A stretch of 64,000 bases of DNA from CAXMRP01 sp965216515 (GCA_965216515.1 OZ244173.1:248001-312000), one strand, 5' to 3'. Numbered from the stretch's first letter, positions 34,597-43,688 are shown. The notes: generated from the sequence alone by a model not told the origin. Made by a program: numbers and translations.

Positions 34597-35481
34597 CTAC
34601 CCGTCCGCCGCTTCGTCCTCGTCCCGGGCACTGGTATCAGGCACCAGATGCTTTGTCAGCCGGCGGTCCAGGCGATCCCAAATTCGGCGCACGACCTCCA
34701 CCATGACCAGGTAGATGATGGCGGCCCAGATATAGGTCTGGAAATCGAAGGAGCGGGAAAACGCCCGCCGCGTTTCGCCCATCAGGTCGAACACGGTGAC
34801 GATGGAGGCGATTGCCGAGCCCTTGATCATCAAAACGACTTCGTTGCCGTAGGGCCGCAGGGCGACAATCAGCGCCTGCGGCAAAATAATCTTGCCGAAA
34901 ATCTGGAGGCGCGAGAGCCCGAGCGCGGACCCCGCTTCCGCCTGGCCTTTTGCGACATTCTGGACCGCGCCGCGCAGGATTTCCGCCTGATAGGCCGCGG
35001 TGTTCAGCGCGAATGTGAATATTACGCAATTTGTCGCGTCCCGAAAGAAAGACCAGAGCCCCACCGCGTCGAGCGCATCGCGAAAGGAGCCGGCCCCGTA
35101 ATAGACAAGGAACGTCTGTGCGATCAGCGGCGTGCCGCGGAAGAAATAGACAAAGCCGTATGCCGGGATCGATGCGAGCGGATTACGGGACATCCGACCG
35201 AAGGCAACAGGCAATGAAATGGCGGCGCCGATCACAAGCGACAGACCGACGATCTGAATGGTAACGAGAAGACCGTCCCGGAACTTCGGCCCGTATCTTG
35301 CGTAAAATTCGCCGTCGTAAGACGAAATGAGAAACAGGATCAGGGCGCACCCCGCGACGATCCACAATCCCATCAGCATGTGGCCGGCAATCCGGGTGCC
35401 GGTCCACCGCGCCGGCGGCGGCGGCGGTGCCTTCATGGCCGTTGTTCCGGCACCGGTGCGGACGACGGTCGGATCGTTCAT
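34597..35481 (-). CDS. Polar amino acid ABC permease (HisM type)
   Basis: A 294-residue permease of the His/Glu/Gln/Arg family. An N-terminal extension of about 30 residues precedes the first membrane segment. The typical VYFFRGTPLIAQTFLVYYG and the ATPase-docking EAGSALGLSRLQIFGKI are visible, and NEVVLMIKGSAIASIVTVFDL follows. It overlaps the partner permease by 4 bases. The binding protein is upstream, but no ATPase gene is in this group or anywhere suitable in the window. Confidence 0.9.
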   Translation of the reverse strand: MNDPTVVRTGAGTTAMKAPPPPPARWTGTRIAGHMLMGLWIVAGCALILFLISSYDGEFYARYGPKFRDGLLVTIQIVGLSLVIGAAISLPVAFGRMSRNPLASIPAYGFVYFFRGTPLIAQTFLVYYGAGSFRDALDAVGLWSFFRDATNCVIFTFALNTAAYQAEILRGAVQNVAKGQAEAGSALGLSRLQIFGKIILPQALIVALRPYGNEVVLMIKGSAIASIVTVFDLMGETRRAFSRSFDFQTYIWAAIIYLVMVEVVRRIWDRLDRRLTKHLVPDTSARDEDEAADG

Positions 35482-36191
35482 CGGGCGGCCTCACCGCGCC
35501 GTGACCAGGCTTCGATTCGTGAAAGAACCACGGACGAAAGGATCGCCAGCACCAGATAGATCAGGCACGCGATGCCGAAGAACAGAAACGCTTCCTTGGT
35601 CACCCGGGCAGCGATACCGGCCTGCCGCAACACATCGGCAAGGCCGATGACCGAGACGAGCGCGGTATCCTTCAGGAGGATCAGCCACAGATTGGACAGC
35701 GCCGGCAGCGCCAGCCGGATGAGTTGCGGCAGAATGATCAGCCGCATGGTCTGCAGCCGGGACAATCCGAGCGCGTGGCCGCCTTCATACTGGCCGCGCG
35801 CAATTCCCTTGAAAGCGGAGAGAAACGCTTCTGAGGCGTAGGCCGAAAAGACCAGCCCCAGGGCGGCCATGCCGGCGACGAAGGAATTGATCTCGATGGA
35901 TGGATTTTCGACAATGAGACTGGCGATTTGCCGCAATATGATCTGCACACCGTAGAAGACGATGAACAGGGTCAGCAGCTCCGGCAGGCCGCGAAAGATC
36001 GTCGTGTAGATTTCAGCCGCCCGCCGCAGCGACGGTTCGTCGGAATCCTTGGCCAGTGCAACGAAAAAGCCCAGAAGCAGGCCGAGCGGCAGCGTTGCCA
36101 GGGCAAGCCCCACAGTCAACAGCGTCCCGCGCGCGATTTCGTCGCCCCAGCCCTCGTCACCGAAGGACACCAATATCAGGAGTTGATCCAA
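35478..36191 (-). CDS. Polar amino acid ABC permease (HisQ type)
   Basis: A 237-residue permease with the motif YTTIFRGLPELLTLFIVFYG near residue 70 and the EAA loop EGGHALGLSRLQTMRLI, followed by NLWLILLKDTALVSVIGLADV. It pairs with the following permease in the HisQM manner. The binding-protein gene ends 86 bases upstream. Confidence 0.9.
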   Translation of the reverse strand: MDQLLILVSFGDEGWGDEIARGTLLTVGLALATLPLGLLLGFFVALAKDSDEPSLRRAAEIYTTIFRGLPELLTLFIVFYGVQIILRQIASLIVENPSIEINSFVAGMAALGLVFSAYASEAFLSAFKGIARGQYEGGHALGLSRLQTMRLIILPQLIRLALPALSNLWLILLKDTALVSVIGLADVLRQAGIAARVTKEAFLFFGIACLIYLVLAILSSVVLSRIEAWSRRGEAAR

Positions 36192-36277
36192 ATTCCCTCT
36201 GCCCCGGACCGTGCAAACCGTGAGGCAATCCCGGCGGCGGCGACGGCCGTCCGCCGGGTTGCCGTTTCAAATCGCGA

Positions 36278-37060
36278 TCAGCTTCCGAAGACGTCGAACG
36301 CGAAATATTTGTTGTTGATCTTCTCGTATGTGCCGTTGGCGCGAATGGCATCGATCGCCTTGTTGAACATCGCCTTCAACTCGTCCTCGCCCTTGCGGAT
36401 GCCGATACCTGCGCCCGGTCCGTTGATCACCAGATCCGGTGTCAGCACACCGACAATGCGGCAGCAGGCGCCGTCGTCCGTGTCCAGCCACTCCGAAAGC
36501 ACGACCACGTCATCAATCGCGGCATCAATTCGCCCGTTGGCGAGATCGAGCTTGTACTCGTCTGGTGTCGGATAGAGTTGCAGATCTGCGTCCGGGAATT
36601 TTTCCTCCGCATAGTTGGAGTGGGTGGTCGACGACTGCGCGCCCAGGCGGATCCCCGACAGATCCGACGCCATCACGCCACCGATCTTGGAATCCTTCGG
36701 CACCGCGATCGCCGGTGGTGTGTTGTAGTATTTGTTGGTGAAGTCGATGACCTTCTTGCGCTCGTCCGTGATCGACATGGACGCGATGATGGCATCGAAC
36801 TTGCCGGCAATCAGCGCCGGGATGATGCCGTCCCAGTCCTGGGTGACGAATTCGCATTCAACCTTCATTTCATCGCAAAGCGCCTGCGCGATGTCGACGT
36901 CGAAACCGACCAGAGAGCCATCCGCTTCCAGATTGTTGAACGGCGGATAGGCGCCCTCGGTGCCGATCTTGATCTTCTTCATCATTTCCTGCGCCTGGCC
37001 GGCGCCCACCAGCAGCGCCAGCGCCGTAGCTGCCGCGGCCAACAGTTTAAACTTGTTCAT
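36278..37060 (-). CDS. Polar amino acid ABC substrate-binding protein
   Basis: A 260-residue periplasmic protein of the lysine/arginine/ornithine class. ATG 37060 gives a clean signal peptide (LLAAAATALALLVGAGQAQ). The ligand-site signature IGTEGAYPPFNNLEADGSLVGFDVDIAQAL is present in order (Phe/Tyr and Asp contacts), followed by DAIIASMSITDERKKVIDFT. Two Cys in CDEMKVECEF and CC in GACCRI may make disulfides. Ligand specificity cannot be deduced, although a basic amino acid or opine-like compound is usual. First gene of its operon. Confidence 0.92.
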   Translation of the reverse strand: MNKFKLLAAAATALALLVGAGQAQEMMKKIKIGTEGAYPPFNNLEADGSLVGFDVDIAQALCDEMKVECEFVTQDWDGIIPALIAGKFDAIIASMSITDERKKVIDFTNKYYNTPPAIAVPKDSKIGGVMASDLSGIRLGAQSSTTHSNYAEEKFPDADLQLYPTPDEYKLDLANGRIDAAIDDVVVLSEWLDTDDGACCRIVGVLTPDLVINGPGAGIGIRKGEDELKAMFNKAIDAIRANGTYEKINNKYFAFDVFGS

Positions 37061-37206
37061 CACGTCTTCTCCCAATTCGACCCCCTCGCCGCATTGTTGC
37101 GGCGCGCTGGGGACCATATTCGGCCAATCATGCGCCGAAGTGCAAATGAATTGCGAATCCAAAGCGCAAAGAAACAGGTCCGGCCGTTGCCGGCGGCGCG
37201 CCGAAC

Positions 37207-38505
37207 TCAGATTCCGAACTGCGAAAACGGCATGAAGGTTACCGGCTCGCCGCGGCGGATTTCGGTGACATTTTCCGGGACCACGATCAACCCGTCGGCC
37301 TGCCGGAGGCTGGTGACAAGGCCCGATCCATCGCGCGCAAACCGTTTCACGACGGGGCGCCCCTGTGCATCTTTGGCGAGCCGGCCTCTGAGGAACTCGC
37401 GCCGGTCCGGCTTTTTGTTCGGAAGCGAGAAATCGGCGGCGACCGCATAGGTCTCCGGTTCCCGCCAGCTGGCGCCCGCCAGCGCCAGCAGCGACGGACG
37501 CGCATAGAGCAGGAAACAGACAAATGCCGCCACAGGATTGCCCGGCAAACCAAGGAACACCGGATTCCCTTCCCGGTTACTCCCGGATCTGCCGATCTGC
37601 CCGAATGCCATTGGCCGGCCCGGTTTGATGGCGATTTGCCAGAAATGCCGCGTGCCGAGATTTTCGATTGCGTTGACAATGTGATCCTCGGCGCCGCGCG
37701 ACACACCTCCGGTCGTGATGATCGCGTCGTGGGTGTCGGCCGCGGCCAAAAACGCCGCCTCGACGGCATCCGCCTTGTCGGGCAACCGGCCGCAATCCGT
37801 CGTTGTGTGGCAATCCGCCGCCAGCAATCCGCTCAGCAGCGGCTTGTTGGCGTCGTGGATGCTGCCGGGCACCAGATCGGCACCGGGTGCCGCGACCTCG
37901 TCTCCGGTCGAAAACAGCGCCACCCGAAGACGTGCGAAAACCGGGATGTCCGTCAATCCGACCGAAGCCGCCGCGGCCAGTTCCTGGGGCCGCAACCGGT
38001 CGCCGGCACAGGCGATTTCATCGCCGGGCATCAGGTCCTCGCCGGCTTTTCGCCGGTTGGCGCCGGCCTTGAGATCCGGCGGAATGACCACGAAATCGGC
38101 GCCGTCCTGTTCGTGGGTTTCACAATCCTCCTGCATGGCGACGCTGTCTGCGCCTTCCGGCATCCAGGCGCCGGTGAAGATCCGCGCCGCCGCGCCGGTC
38201 GCCAGCGGCGTCGTCGCCGGATGGCCGGCAGAAATGCGCATTGCCACCGGAAAAAATCCGCCCGTTGCGGTGTAGTCGGCATGGCGGAAAGCGTAGCCGT
38301 CGACGGCGGCGTTGTCGGCACCGGGCACCATGGCCGCACTCTCAATGGCTTGCGAAAGAATGCGGCCGCCGGCCCGCTCAAGCGGCACCGTTTCCCGCGC
38401 GACGATCGGTCTGCAATGCGCCCTCAGGATCGACAGCGCCTGTGCGTGGGTGAGCCGGTCCCTGTCGGTCCGAAAGCAGTCGTCTGAGGCGCGGGGGTCA
38501 GTCAT
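37207..38505 (-). CDS. moeA: Molybdopterin molybdenumtransferase
   Basis: A 432-residue MoeA that inserts molybdate into adenylated molybdopterin. Visible are GADNAAVDGYAFRHAD, GAWMPEGADSVAMQED, the MoCF-binding core TTGGVSRGAEDHI, KPGRPMAFGQIG and GLPGNPVAAFVCF. ATG 38505 (MTDPRASDD) is chosen; it overlaps the mobB end by 8 bases, while the longer frame to 38697 lies within mobB. It is the last gene of the molybdenum cofactor run. Confidence 0.94.
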   Translation of the reverse strand: MTDPRASDDCFRTDRDRLTHAQALSILRAHCRPIVARETVPLERAGGRILSQAIESAAMVPGADNAAVDGYAFRHADYTATGGFFPVAMRISAGHPATTPLATGAAARIFTGAWMPEGADSVAMQEDCETHEQDGADFVVIPPDLKAGANRRKAGEDLMPGDEIACAGDRLRPQELAAAASVGLTDIPVFARLRVALFSTGDEVAAPGADLVPGSIHDANKPLLSGLLAADCHTTTDCGRLPDKADAVEAAFLAAADTHDAIITTGGVSRGAEDHIVNAIENLGTRHFWQIAIKPGRPMAFGQIGRSGSNREGNPVFLGLPGNPVAAFVCFLLYARPSLLALAGASWREPETYAVAADFSLPNKKPDRREFLRGRLAKDAQGRPVVKRFARDGSGLVTSLRQADGLIVVPENVTEIRRGEPVTFMPFSQFGI

Positions 38506-39031
38506 GTTCGCCTGGCCGGGCAGGGGTCGGCAGTCCCAGATGGTTGGCGATGAAATCGGCGATGCCGGCAATGTCATCCATGTCGAACAGCGGCAATCCG
38601 CCGGCGTCCGGATCATTGTCCGCGGCCACCGCGACAATCGACGGATCGTCCGGCGCCAGCGGCCGGTCGCGGTTTGCGGCCGATCGCCGGACCTCAAGCT
38701 TGGGGTGCCCTTCGCGCTTGTACCCTTCCATGATAATCAGATCGCAGGGCGAAATCAGGGGAAGCATCTCCGCCATCGGCGGTTCCGGCTCGTCACGCAG
38801 TTCGTGCATCAACGCCCATCGGTTCCCGGATACGATCAGCACCTCTTGCGCGCCTGCCTGGCGATGCTTGAAGGAATCCGTCCCCGGCGCATCGATGTCG
38901 AAATCATGATGGGCGTGTTTGACGGTCGAAACGCGCAATCCACGGCGGGCAAATGTATCGACCAGACGCGTCACCATCGTGGTTTTGCCGGAGTTCTTCC
39001 AGCCGGTCACACCGAACACCGGCACCGTCAT
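38498..39031 (-). CDS. mobB: Molybdopterin-guanine dinucleotide biosynthesis GTP-binding protein
   Basis: A 177-residue P-loop protein: Walker A in GVTGWKNSGKTTMV, followed by STVKHAHHDFDID and LIIMEGYKREGHPK. MobB assists MobA in attaching GMP to molybdopterin. Overlaps mobA by 4 bases and moeA by 8, so translation is coupled through the run. Confidence 0.93.
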   Translation of the reverse strand: MTVPVFGVTGWKNSGKTTMVTRLVDTFARRGLRVSTVKHAHHDFDIDAPGTDSFKHRQAGAQEVLIVSGNRWALMHELRDEPEPPMAEMLPLISPCDLIIMEGYKREGHPKLEVRRSAANRDRPLAPDDPSIVAVAADNDPDAGGLPLFDMDDIAGIADFIANHLGLPTPARPGEHD

Positions 39032-39705
39032 GCCGCATCCGTTTCGGCAAGTGCCGCGGCAAGATTTTCAGCCGACTCAAGGTCATCCGGGCTGTTGATG
39101 TTGAAGAAAGGATCGACTGAATCCCCGCACCCGGCAATCGGGGAAAAGGGTTCCGCCCGCATCGCGTGGCGGGCCACGAATGTCAGGATTTTCCTGTCGG
39201 TGCCTTCGTTCAGAAATGCGCCCAGATCGGCGGCAAGTGACACCGGCCACAGGCCGAAGACCGGCTGAACGCGACCGCCGGAGGCGGCCAGAACGACTTC
39301 ATCCGGTGCGACAGTGCGCCGGCGTGACAGCCGTGCCACCAGATCGGTCGGGAAAAACGGCGTATCACCGGCGACCGAAATCATGTGGGTCAGGTCGGGC
39401 CGCACCCGTTGGGCCCACATCAGCCCGGCGAGAATGCCGGCCAGCGGTCCGGCGAAGCCGGCAATCGGGTCGGCCACTACAGGCACATCATAGCGCGAAA
39501 ACCGTGCCGGATCGCCGTTGGCATTGATGATGCAGGCCCGCACCTGCGGGTCCAGTCGCGCCAGTATATGGGCAAGCATCGGCCGGCCACCCAACGGAAC
39601 AAGGGCCTTGTCGCCGCCGCCCATGCGCCGGGCGAGTCCGCCGGCGAGGATGACGCCGCCGACCGGCGCGGAGGAATCGGAGTTCTCGCGCCCATGTTTG
39701 CTCAT
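39028..39705 (-). CDS. mobA: Molybdenum cofactor guanylyltransferase
   Basis: This 225-residue nucleotidyltransferase attaches GMP to molybdopterin to make the guanine dinucleotide form used by DMSO-reductase-family enzymes such as formate dehydrogenase. The NTP-transferase start is GVILAGGLARRMGGGDKAL, with SVAGDTPFFPTDLV as the metal-binding Asp region. Overlaps fdhD by 4 bases, which fits a formate dehydrogenase connection. Confidence 0.94.
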   Translation of the reverse strand: MSKHGRENSDSSAPVGGVILAGGLARRMGGGDKALVPLGGRPMLAHILARLDPQVRACIINANGDPARFSRYDVPVVADPIAGFAGPLAGILAGLMWAQRVRPDLTHMISVAGDTPFFPTDLVARLSRRRTVAPDEVVLAASGGRVQPVFGLWPVSLAADLGAFLNEGTDRKILTFVARHAMRAEPFSPIAGCGDSVDPFFNINSPDDLESAENLAAALAETDAA

Positions 39706-40592
39706 TCGGCCGCCTCGGCCCGGTCCGGCCTGTCGGTCACCGGATCGATTGTTGCGTCAAACACAAGCCGCTCGGCCCCGGATACGCAAAGGAAACGCTG
39801 CCCCCGTGCGCGGCCGATCAGTGTCAATCCGGCCCGGCGCGCCAGGTCAACGCCATACGCGGTAAATCCCGACCGCGAGATTAGCACCGGGATTTGCATC
39901 ATCACCGTCTTGATCACCATTTCCGAAGTCAGCCGGCCGGTGGTGTAGAAGATCATGTCCTGCGGTGCGATCCCGTTCATCCACATATATCCGGCGATCT
40001 TGTCCACTGCATTGTGCCGGCCGACATCCTCCATATAGACAACCGGCTTGTCCTGACGACACAAAACCGCGCCGTGAATGGCGCCGGCGGCAAGATAGAG
40101 CGAAGGGGTTGTATTGATTCGTTTTGTCAGCCGGTAAAGCCAACTTGTTTTCATCATTACATTTTCAGCCAGGTTTACATCATGGAAACCGGTCATGATG
40201 TCACCAAATACGGTCCCCTGGGCGCAGCCGGATGTCCGAATCTTTTTTTGCAACCTCTCCTCATAGTCCGTTTCCCGCTCGGTCTTCACGATGACCGCGG
40301 CGACCTCCTCGTCGTAGGTCACGCCGGTCACCACATCATCGGCAAGAAGCATGTTCTGGTTGCGCAGATAACCGACCGCCAGCAGCTCGGGATGATCGCC
40401 GATCGTCATCATCGTTACGATCTCCTGGCGATTGAGGTAAAGCGTCAGCGGCCGTTCCGTGACGACGCGTCTCACCGTCGGCGCGCCGGTATGGTCCACG
40501 CCTTCGACCGGCACCGACAGGCGGGGATCGTCGGGTATCGGCGCGATTACCATGTCGGGATCGGCGGCTCGGGGCGGGCGGTCGTTTGTCAT
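39702..40592 (-). CDS. fdhD: Formate dehydrogenase accessory sulfurtransferase
   Basis: A 296-residue FdhD/NarQ family protein that hands sulfur to the Mo cofactor of formate dehydrogenase. Motifs are ERPLTLYLNRQEIVTMM, HPELLAVGYLRNQ, VGRHNAVDKIAG, FYTTGRLTSEMV and SRSGFTAYGVDLA. The Cys loop reads RTSGCAQGTVFG, with one Cys, not the two-Cys CGxCG form of the E. coli protein. ATG 40592 fits the family; a longer frame to 41096 lies inside the MFS gene. No formate dehydrogenase gene is present in the window. Confidence 0.92.
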   Translation of the reverse strand: MTNDRPPRAADPDMVIAPIPDDPRLSVPVEGVDHTGAPTVRRVVTERPLTLYLNRQEIVTMMTIGDHPELLAVGYLRNQNMLLADDVVTGVTYDEEVAAVIVKTERETDYEERLQKKIRTSGCAQGTVFGDIMTGFHDVNLAENVMMKTSWLYRLTKRINTTPSLYLAAGAIHGAVLCRQDKPVVYMEDVGRHNAVDKIAGYMWMNGIAPQDMIFYTTGRLTSEMVIKTVMMQIPVLISRSGFTAYGVDLARRAGLTLIGRARGQRFLCVSGAERLVFDATIDPVTDRPDRAEAAE

Positions 40593-40657
40593 GGGGCATA
40601 CATGCCACAAACCCAATGGTGACCAAAGGGCGCGTTCGATCGGTCCTGCCCCGATCT

Positions 40658-41872
40658 TCAGGGTGAAATGCGTTGAACGAGAAGCGCACCGGCAAATGAT
40701 AGGGCACCGCACGCCGCCATCAATGTCAGGACGGGCAGGGCGGTTGTCTGACCGGCGATGATCGCACCAGCGATCGTGGAACAGACGGCACCGGTGGCCA
40801 TTTGCATGGCGCCGGAAAGGCCTGACGCCGCGCCGGCGATGTCCGGCCGCACGCTGATCGCGCCTGCGATCGCGCTCGGCAGCACCAGGCCATTGGAAAC
40901 AGCAATCACCAGCATGCCGGTAAACAGCATGACCGCCGAGCCATGGCCGAGCCAGAAGCCGACCGTGATCCCGGTGATGGCGATCATCGCCGCCAATGAA
41001 CCGGCAAACATCATCCATCGCACACCGATCCGCTCCGCATACCGCCCGGATACGAAATTGCCCAGGGAATAGCCGAGCGAAACCAGCATGAACCACAGCC
41101 CGAATTCCGTGGGCCGTAGCGAAAGCAGCGTATCGGAGATGTAGGAAGCGCCGCCGAGGAAGGAGAAATAAATCCCCGCTCCCGTCGCGGAAACAAGCGT
41201 GAACAGCATGAACATCCGGTCCGACACAAGCATGCCGAAATCACGGAACATGGTGCCGAAGCTGATCCGTGCCGTCGGCGTCGCGTTGGTTTCGCCGATC
41301 CAGTGCCAGGAAACGGCGAAGGCGACGGCGCCGATCGCCGCCAGGAAATAGAACTGGGCCCGCCAGCCGAACATTTCCTGCAGATATCCGCCAAGCATCG
41401 GCGCGACCATGGGCCCGAGCGCATATGCCATCGTGACATAGCCGATCATGCTGGCGGCCTTGCGCCGGTCGTATACGTCACGAATGATGGCCCGGCCGAG
41501 AACGATACCGGTGCACCCGCCCGCACCCTGCAGGATGCGGATACCGATCAGGCTTTCGACATTCGGGGCGACGACGGCCAGCAGGCTGGCGGCGACGAAG
41601 ATTGCCATGCCGCCCAGCAGAATCGGGCGGCGACCGAACCGGTCCGACAGCGGTCCGACAATGATCTGGGTCGCCGCGACCGACGCCAGAAAGAGCGACA
41701 AGGTGAGTTGGACGGTCCCGTAGTTTGACGAAAACTCACGCTGCATCGATGACATTGACGGCAGGATGATATTGATGCCGATCGGACTGACGATTGACGC
41801 CGAAACCAACGCCAGGGTCGCCGGGCGGCCACCGGCCTGGGCGGGCGTTGTGAAGGACGGCATGTTGATCAT
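40658..41872 (-). CDS. Bcr/CflA-type MFS drug-resistance transporter
   Basis: A 404-residue transporter with twelve predicted membrane segments. The N-terminal half has the MFS motif GPLSDRFGRRPILLGGMAIF after segment 2 and GAGGCTGIVLGRAIIRDVYD, typical of the Bcr/CflA drug-efflux subfamily. It sits between moaA and fdhD in the same orientation, with gaps of about 104 and 65 bases. A role in exporting a toxic compound, or something linked to molybdenum metabolism, is open. Confidence 0.9.
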   Translation of the reverse strand: MINMPSFTTPAQAGGRPATLALVSASIVSPIGINIILPSMSSMQREFSSNYGTVQLTLSLFLASVAATQIIVGPLSDRFGRRPILLGGMAIFVAASLLAVVAPNVESLIGIRILQGAGGCTGIVLGRAIIRDVYDRRKAASMIGYVTMAYALGPMVAPMLGGYLQEMFGWRAQFYFLAAIGAVAFAVSWHWIGETNATPTARISFGTMFRDFGMLVSDRMFMLFTLVSATGAGIYFSFLGGASYISDTLLSLRPTEFGLWFMLVSLGYSLGNFVSGRYAERIGVRWMMFAGSLAAMIAITGITVGFWLGHGSAVMLFTGMLVIAVSNGLVLPSAIAGAISVRPDIAGAASGLSGAMQMATGAVCSTIAGAIIAGQTTALPVLTLMAACGALSFAGALLVQRISP

Positions 41873-41976
41873 TGTTCAATACCGGGCGGGCCGAGTTCGT
41901 TGGCCGCAACAGAAAAGTCAGAATCGGGCAGCGATCGGCGATGATTCGCCGGCGCCTGGCGTGTCGCGTTTGGTGT

Positions 41977-43014
41977 TCAGCCGCCGGTCACGCTCATGTG
42001 GCGGGAAACGGTGGGCCGGTTCATCCGGCGGTCGATGAGGAAGTCGTGGCCTTTGGGCTTGCGGGCGATGGCAGAGTCGATGGCGGCGTTCAGCAGCGAG
42101 TTGTCCTGCGAGGCCCGCAGCGGCTCGCGCAGATCAGCGGCGTCGTCCTGGCCCAGGCACATGTAGAGTGTTCCCGTGCACGTCACCCGAACACGGTTGC
42201 AGCTCTCGCAGAAATTGTGCGAAAGCGGTGTGATGAATCCGAGCCGCCCGCCGGTCTCCGCAACCGAGACGTAACGGGCGGGACCGCCTGTTTTGTGGGC
42301 GATATCGGCAAGCGTGAACCGCTCTGCAAGCCGCGCCCGCACCTCAGACAAGGGCAAATACTGATCGACGCGATTATTTTCGATCTCGCCAAGGGGCATG
42401 GTTTCGATCAGCGTCATGTCCATTCCCTGGCCATGGGCCCATCGCATCATGTCCGCCAGCTCATGGTCGTTGATGCCTTTCAGCGCCACGGTGTTGATTT
42501 TCACGGCAAGCCCGGCCCGCTGCGCCGCCTCGATGCCTTGCAGCACCTTGGTGAGGTCACCCCAGCGCGTGATTGCGCGGAACTGATCCGGGTCGAGCGT
42601 GTCGAGCGAAACATTGACCCGGCGCACCCCGGCGGCATGAAGCGCCAAGGCGCACCGGGTAAGCTGCGAACCGTTCGTGGTGACGGTCAGCTCGTCCAGC
42701 CGGCCGGCCTCGATCAGGCGTCCGAGATTGCCGAATAGCGACAGGATGTTCTTGCGCACCAGAGGTTCGCCGCCGGTGATCCGGATACGGCGAACGCCTT
42801 TGTCGACGAACGCACCGCATAGCCGATCCAGTTCCTCCAGCGTCAGGAGATCACGCCTGGGCAGGAACGTCATGTTCTCCGACATGCAGTAGACACAGCG
42901 AAAATCGCAGCGGTCCGTCACCGAGACCCGAAGATAGGTGACCTTGCGGCCGAACGGATCGGTCATCGGCGGCGCCTTTGGCGAGCCTGTATTGCCTGGC
43001 GTCAACTGGTTCAT
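41977..43014 (-). CDS. moaA: GTP 3',8-cyclase (molybdenum cofactor step 1)
   Basis: A 345-residue radical SAM enzyme that converts GTP toward cyclic pyranopterin monophosphate with MoaC. The SAM-binding cluster motif is CDFRCVYC; the C-terminal cluster has CESCNRVRVTCTGTLYMCLG. The C-terminal Gly-Gly (SVTGG) essential in MoaA is present. ITGGEPLVRKNI is also typical. First gene of the leftward cofactor run; moaC, moaD and moaE are not in the window. Confidence 0.95.
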   Translation of the reverse strand: MNQLTPGNTGSPKAPPMTDPFGRKVTYLRVSVTDRCDFRCVYCMSENMTFLPRRDLLTLEELDRLCGAFVDKGVRRIRITGGEPLVRKNILSLFGNLGRLIEAGRLDELTVTTNGSQLTRCALALHAAGVRRVNVSLDTLDPDQFRAITRWGDLTKVLQGIEAAQRAGLAVKINTVALKGINDHELADMMRWAHGQGMDMTLIETMPLGEIENNRVDQYLPLSEVRARLAERFTLADIAHKTGGPARYVSVAETGGRLGFITPLSHNFCESCNRVRVTCTGTLYMCLGQDDAADLREPLRASQDNSLLNAAIDSAIARKPKGHDFLIDRRMNRPTVSRHMSVTGG

Positions 43015-43131
43015 AATTCCCGTGCTGTCCTGGCGCGCATACCGTGATATTCCGATATGTGTTCAACAGTGTTTGCGTCAATGCGTCAAATATTCAGTTC
43101 CCCCGGTGTCGGGCCCGAAAGGATTAGCCAG

Positions 43132-43506
43132 GTGGTGTCGTCAACCAGCAACAAGGATGTCTGGCCTGCCGAAATCCGGCTTCAAAAGGATCGGAAGGGT
43201 TTGGTGATTTCGTTTGAAGACGGTGTTTCCTGTGCGCTGTCGTCGGAGTTTCTCCGCGTCCATTCGCCGTCAGCGGAAGTGCAGGGCCACCATCCCGATC
43301 AGCGGATCACTGTTCCCGGCAAGCGCAACGTCGGTATCACGGCTGTGGAACCGGTGGGCCACTATGCCGTGCGCATCGTGTTCGACGATGGCCACGACAC
43401 CGGTCTGTACAGCTGGTCCTGGCTTTACCGCCTGGCCGGCGAACGCGAAGCATTGTGGGCGACTTATCTCGGCGAACTGCAAGAGAAGGGTCTGGATCGC
43501 GGATAG
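43132..43506 (+). CDS. DUF971 (gamma-butyrobetaine hydroxylase-like N-terminal) protein
   Basis: A 124-residue single-domain protein. It has WPAEIRLQKDRKGLVISFEDG, FLRVHSPSAEVQGH and the C-terminal SWSWLYRLAGEREALW, the usual pattern of this small family. GTG 43132 is preferred because AAGGA lies 8 bases upstream; the frame runs back to 43057 without such a site. In other bacteria the family is linked to iron-sulfur protein assembly, which is plausible but not shown here. It is head-to-head with moaA, itself an iron-sulfur enzyme. Confidence 0.85.
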   Translation: MVSSTSNKDVWPAEIRLQKDRKGLVISFEDGVSCALSSEFLRVHSPSAEVQGHHPDQRITVPGKRNVGITAVEPVGHYAVRIVFDDGHDTGLYSWSWLYRLAGEREALWATYLGELQEKGLDRG

Positions 43507-43589
43507 TGCCGGCCGTCATCTTCGGCGCCGGACATTCCGTCCCGCCTGCTGTCGGCCGAAAGGGGGCGCGGCAACGAAACGGGTTCGCC

Positions 43590-43637
43590 ATTGAAGAAAG
43601 GCCGGATTGAAGAAAGGCCGGATTGTAGAAAGGCCGG
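43590..43637. repeat. Three tandem 16-base repeats
   Basis: ATTGAAGAAAGGCCGG is repeated three times head-to-tail (43590-43605, 43606-43621, 43622-43637); the third copy differs by one base. The last copy runs into the stem of the hairpin at 43632-43653. The repeats look like partial duplications of the terminator tail. They lie between two convergent genes, the DUF971 gene and the L,D-transpeptidase gene. Confidence 0.85.
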
Positions 43638-43653
43638 CGCTTTCGCGCCGGCC
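43632..43653 (-). terminator. Predicted Rho-independent-like terminator of the L,D-transpeptidase gene
   Basis: A perfect 9-bp stem GGCCGGCGC/GCGCCGGCC closes a four-base loop (GAAA on the leftward strand). It is 35 bases downstream of the L,D-transpeptidase stop and is followed on that strand by TTTCT, a short U-tract. It could also serve the convergent DUF971 gene. Confidence 0.65.
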
Positions 43654-43688
43654 CCTGCCCACCGCCCCGTTTGGGATCAGTTCATTCC

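Noticed and set aside
33631..35217. A 528-residue open frame on the rightward strand
   Set aside because: It lies antisense to the hydroxyacid dehydrogenase and permease genes, and its composition (Arg/His/Gly-rich) is that of a shadow frame in high-GC DNA.
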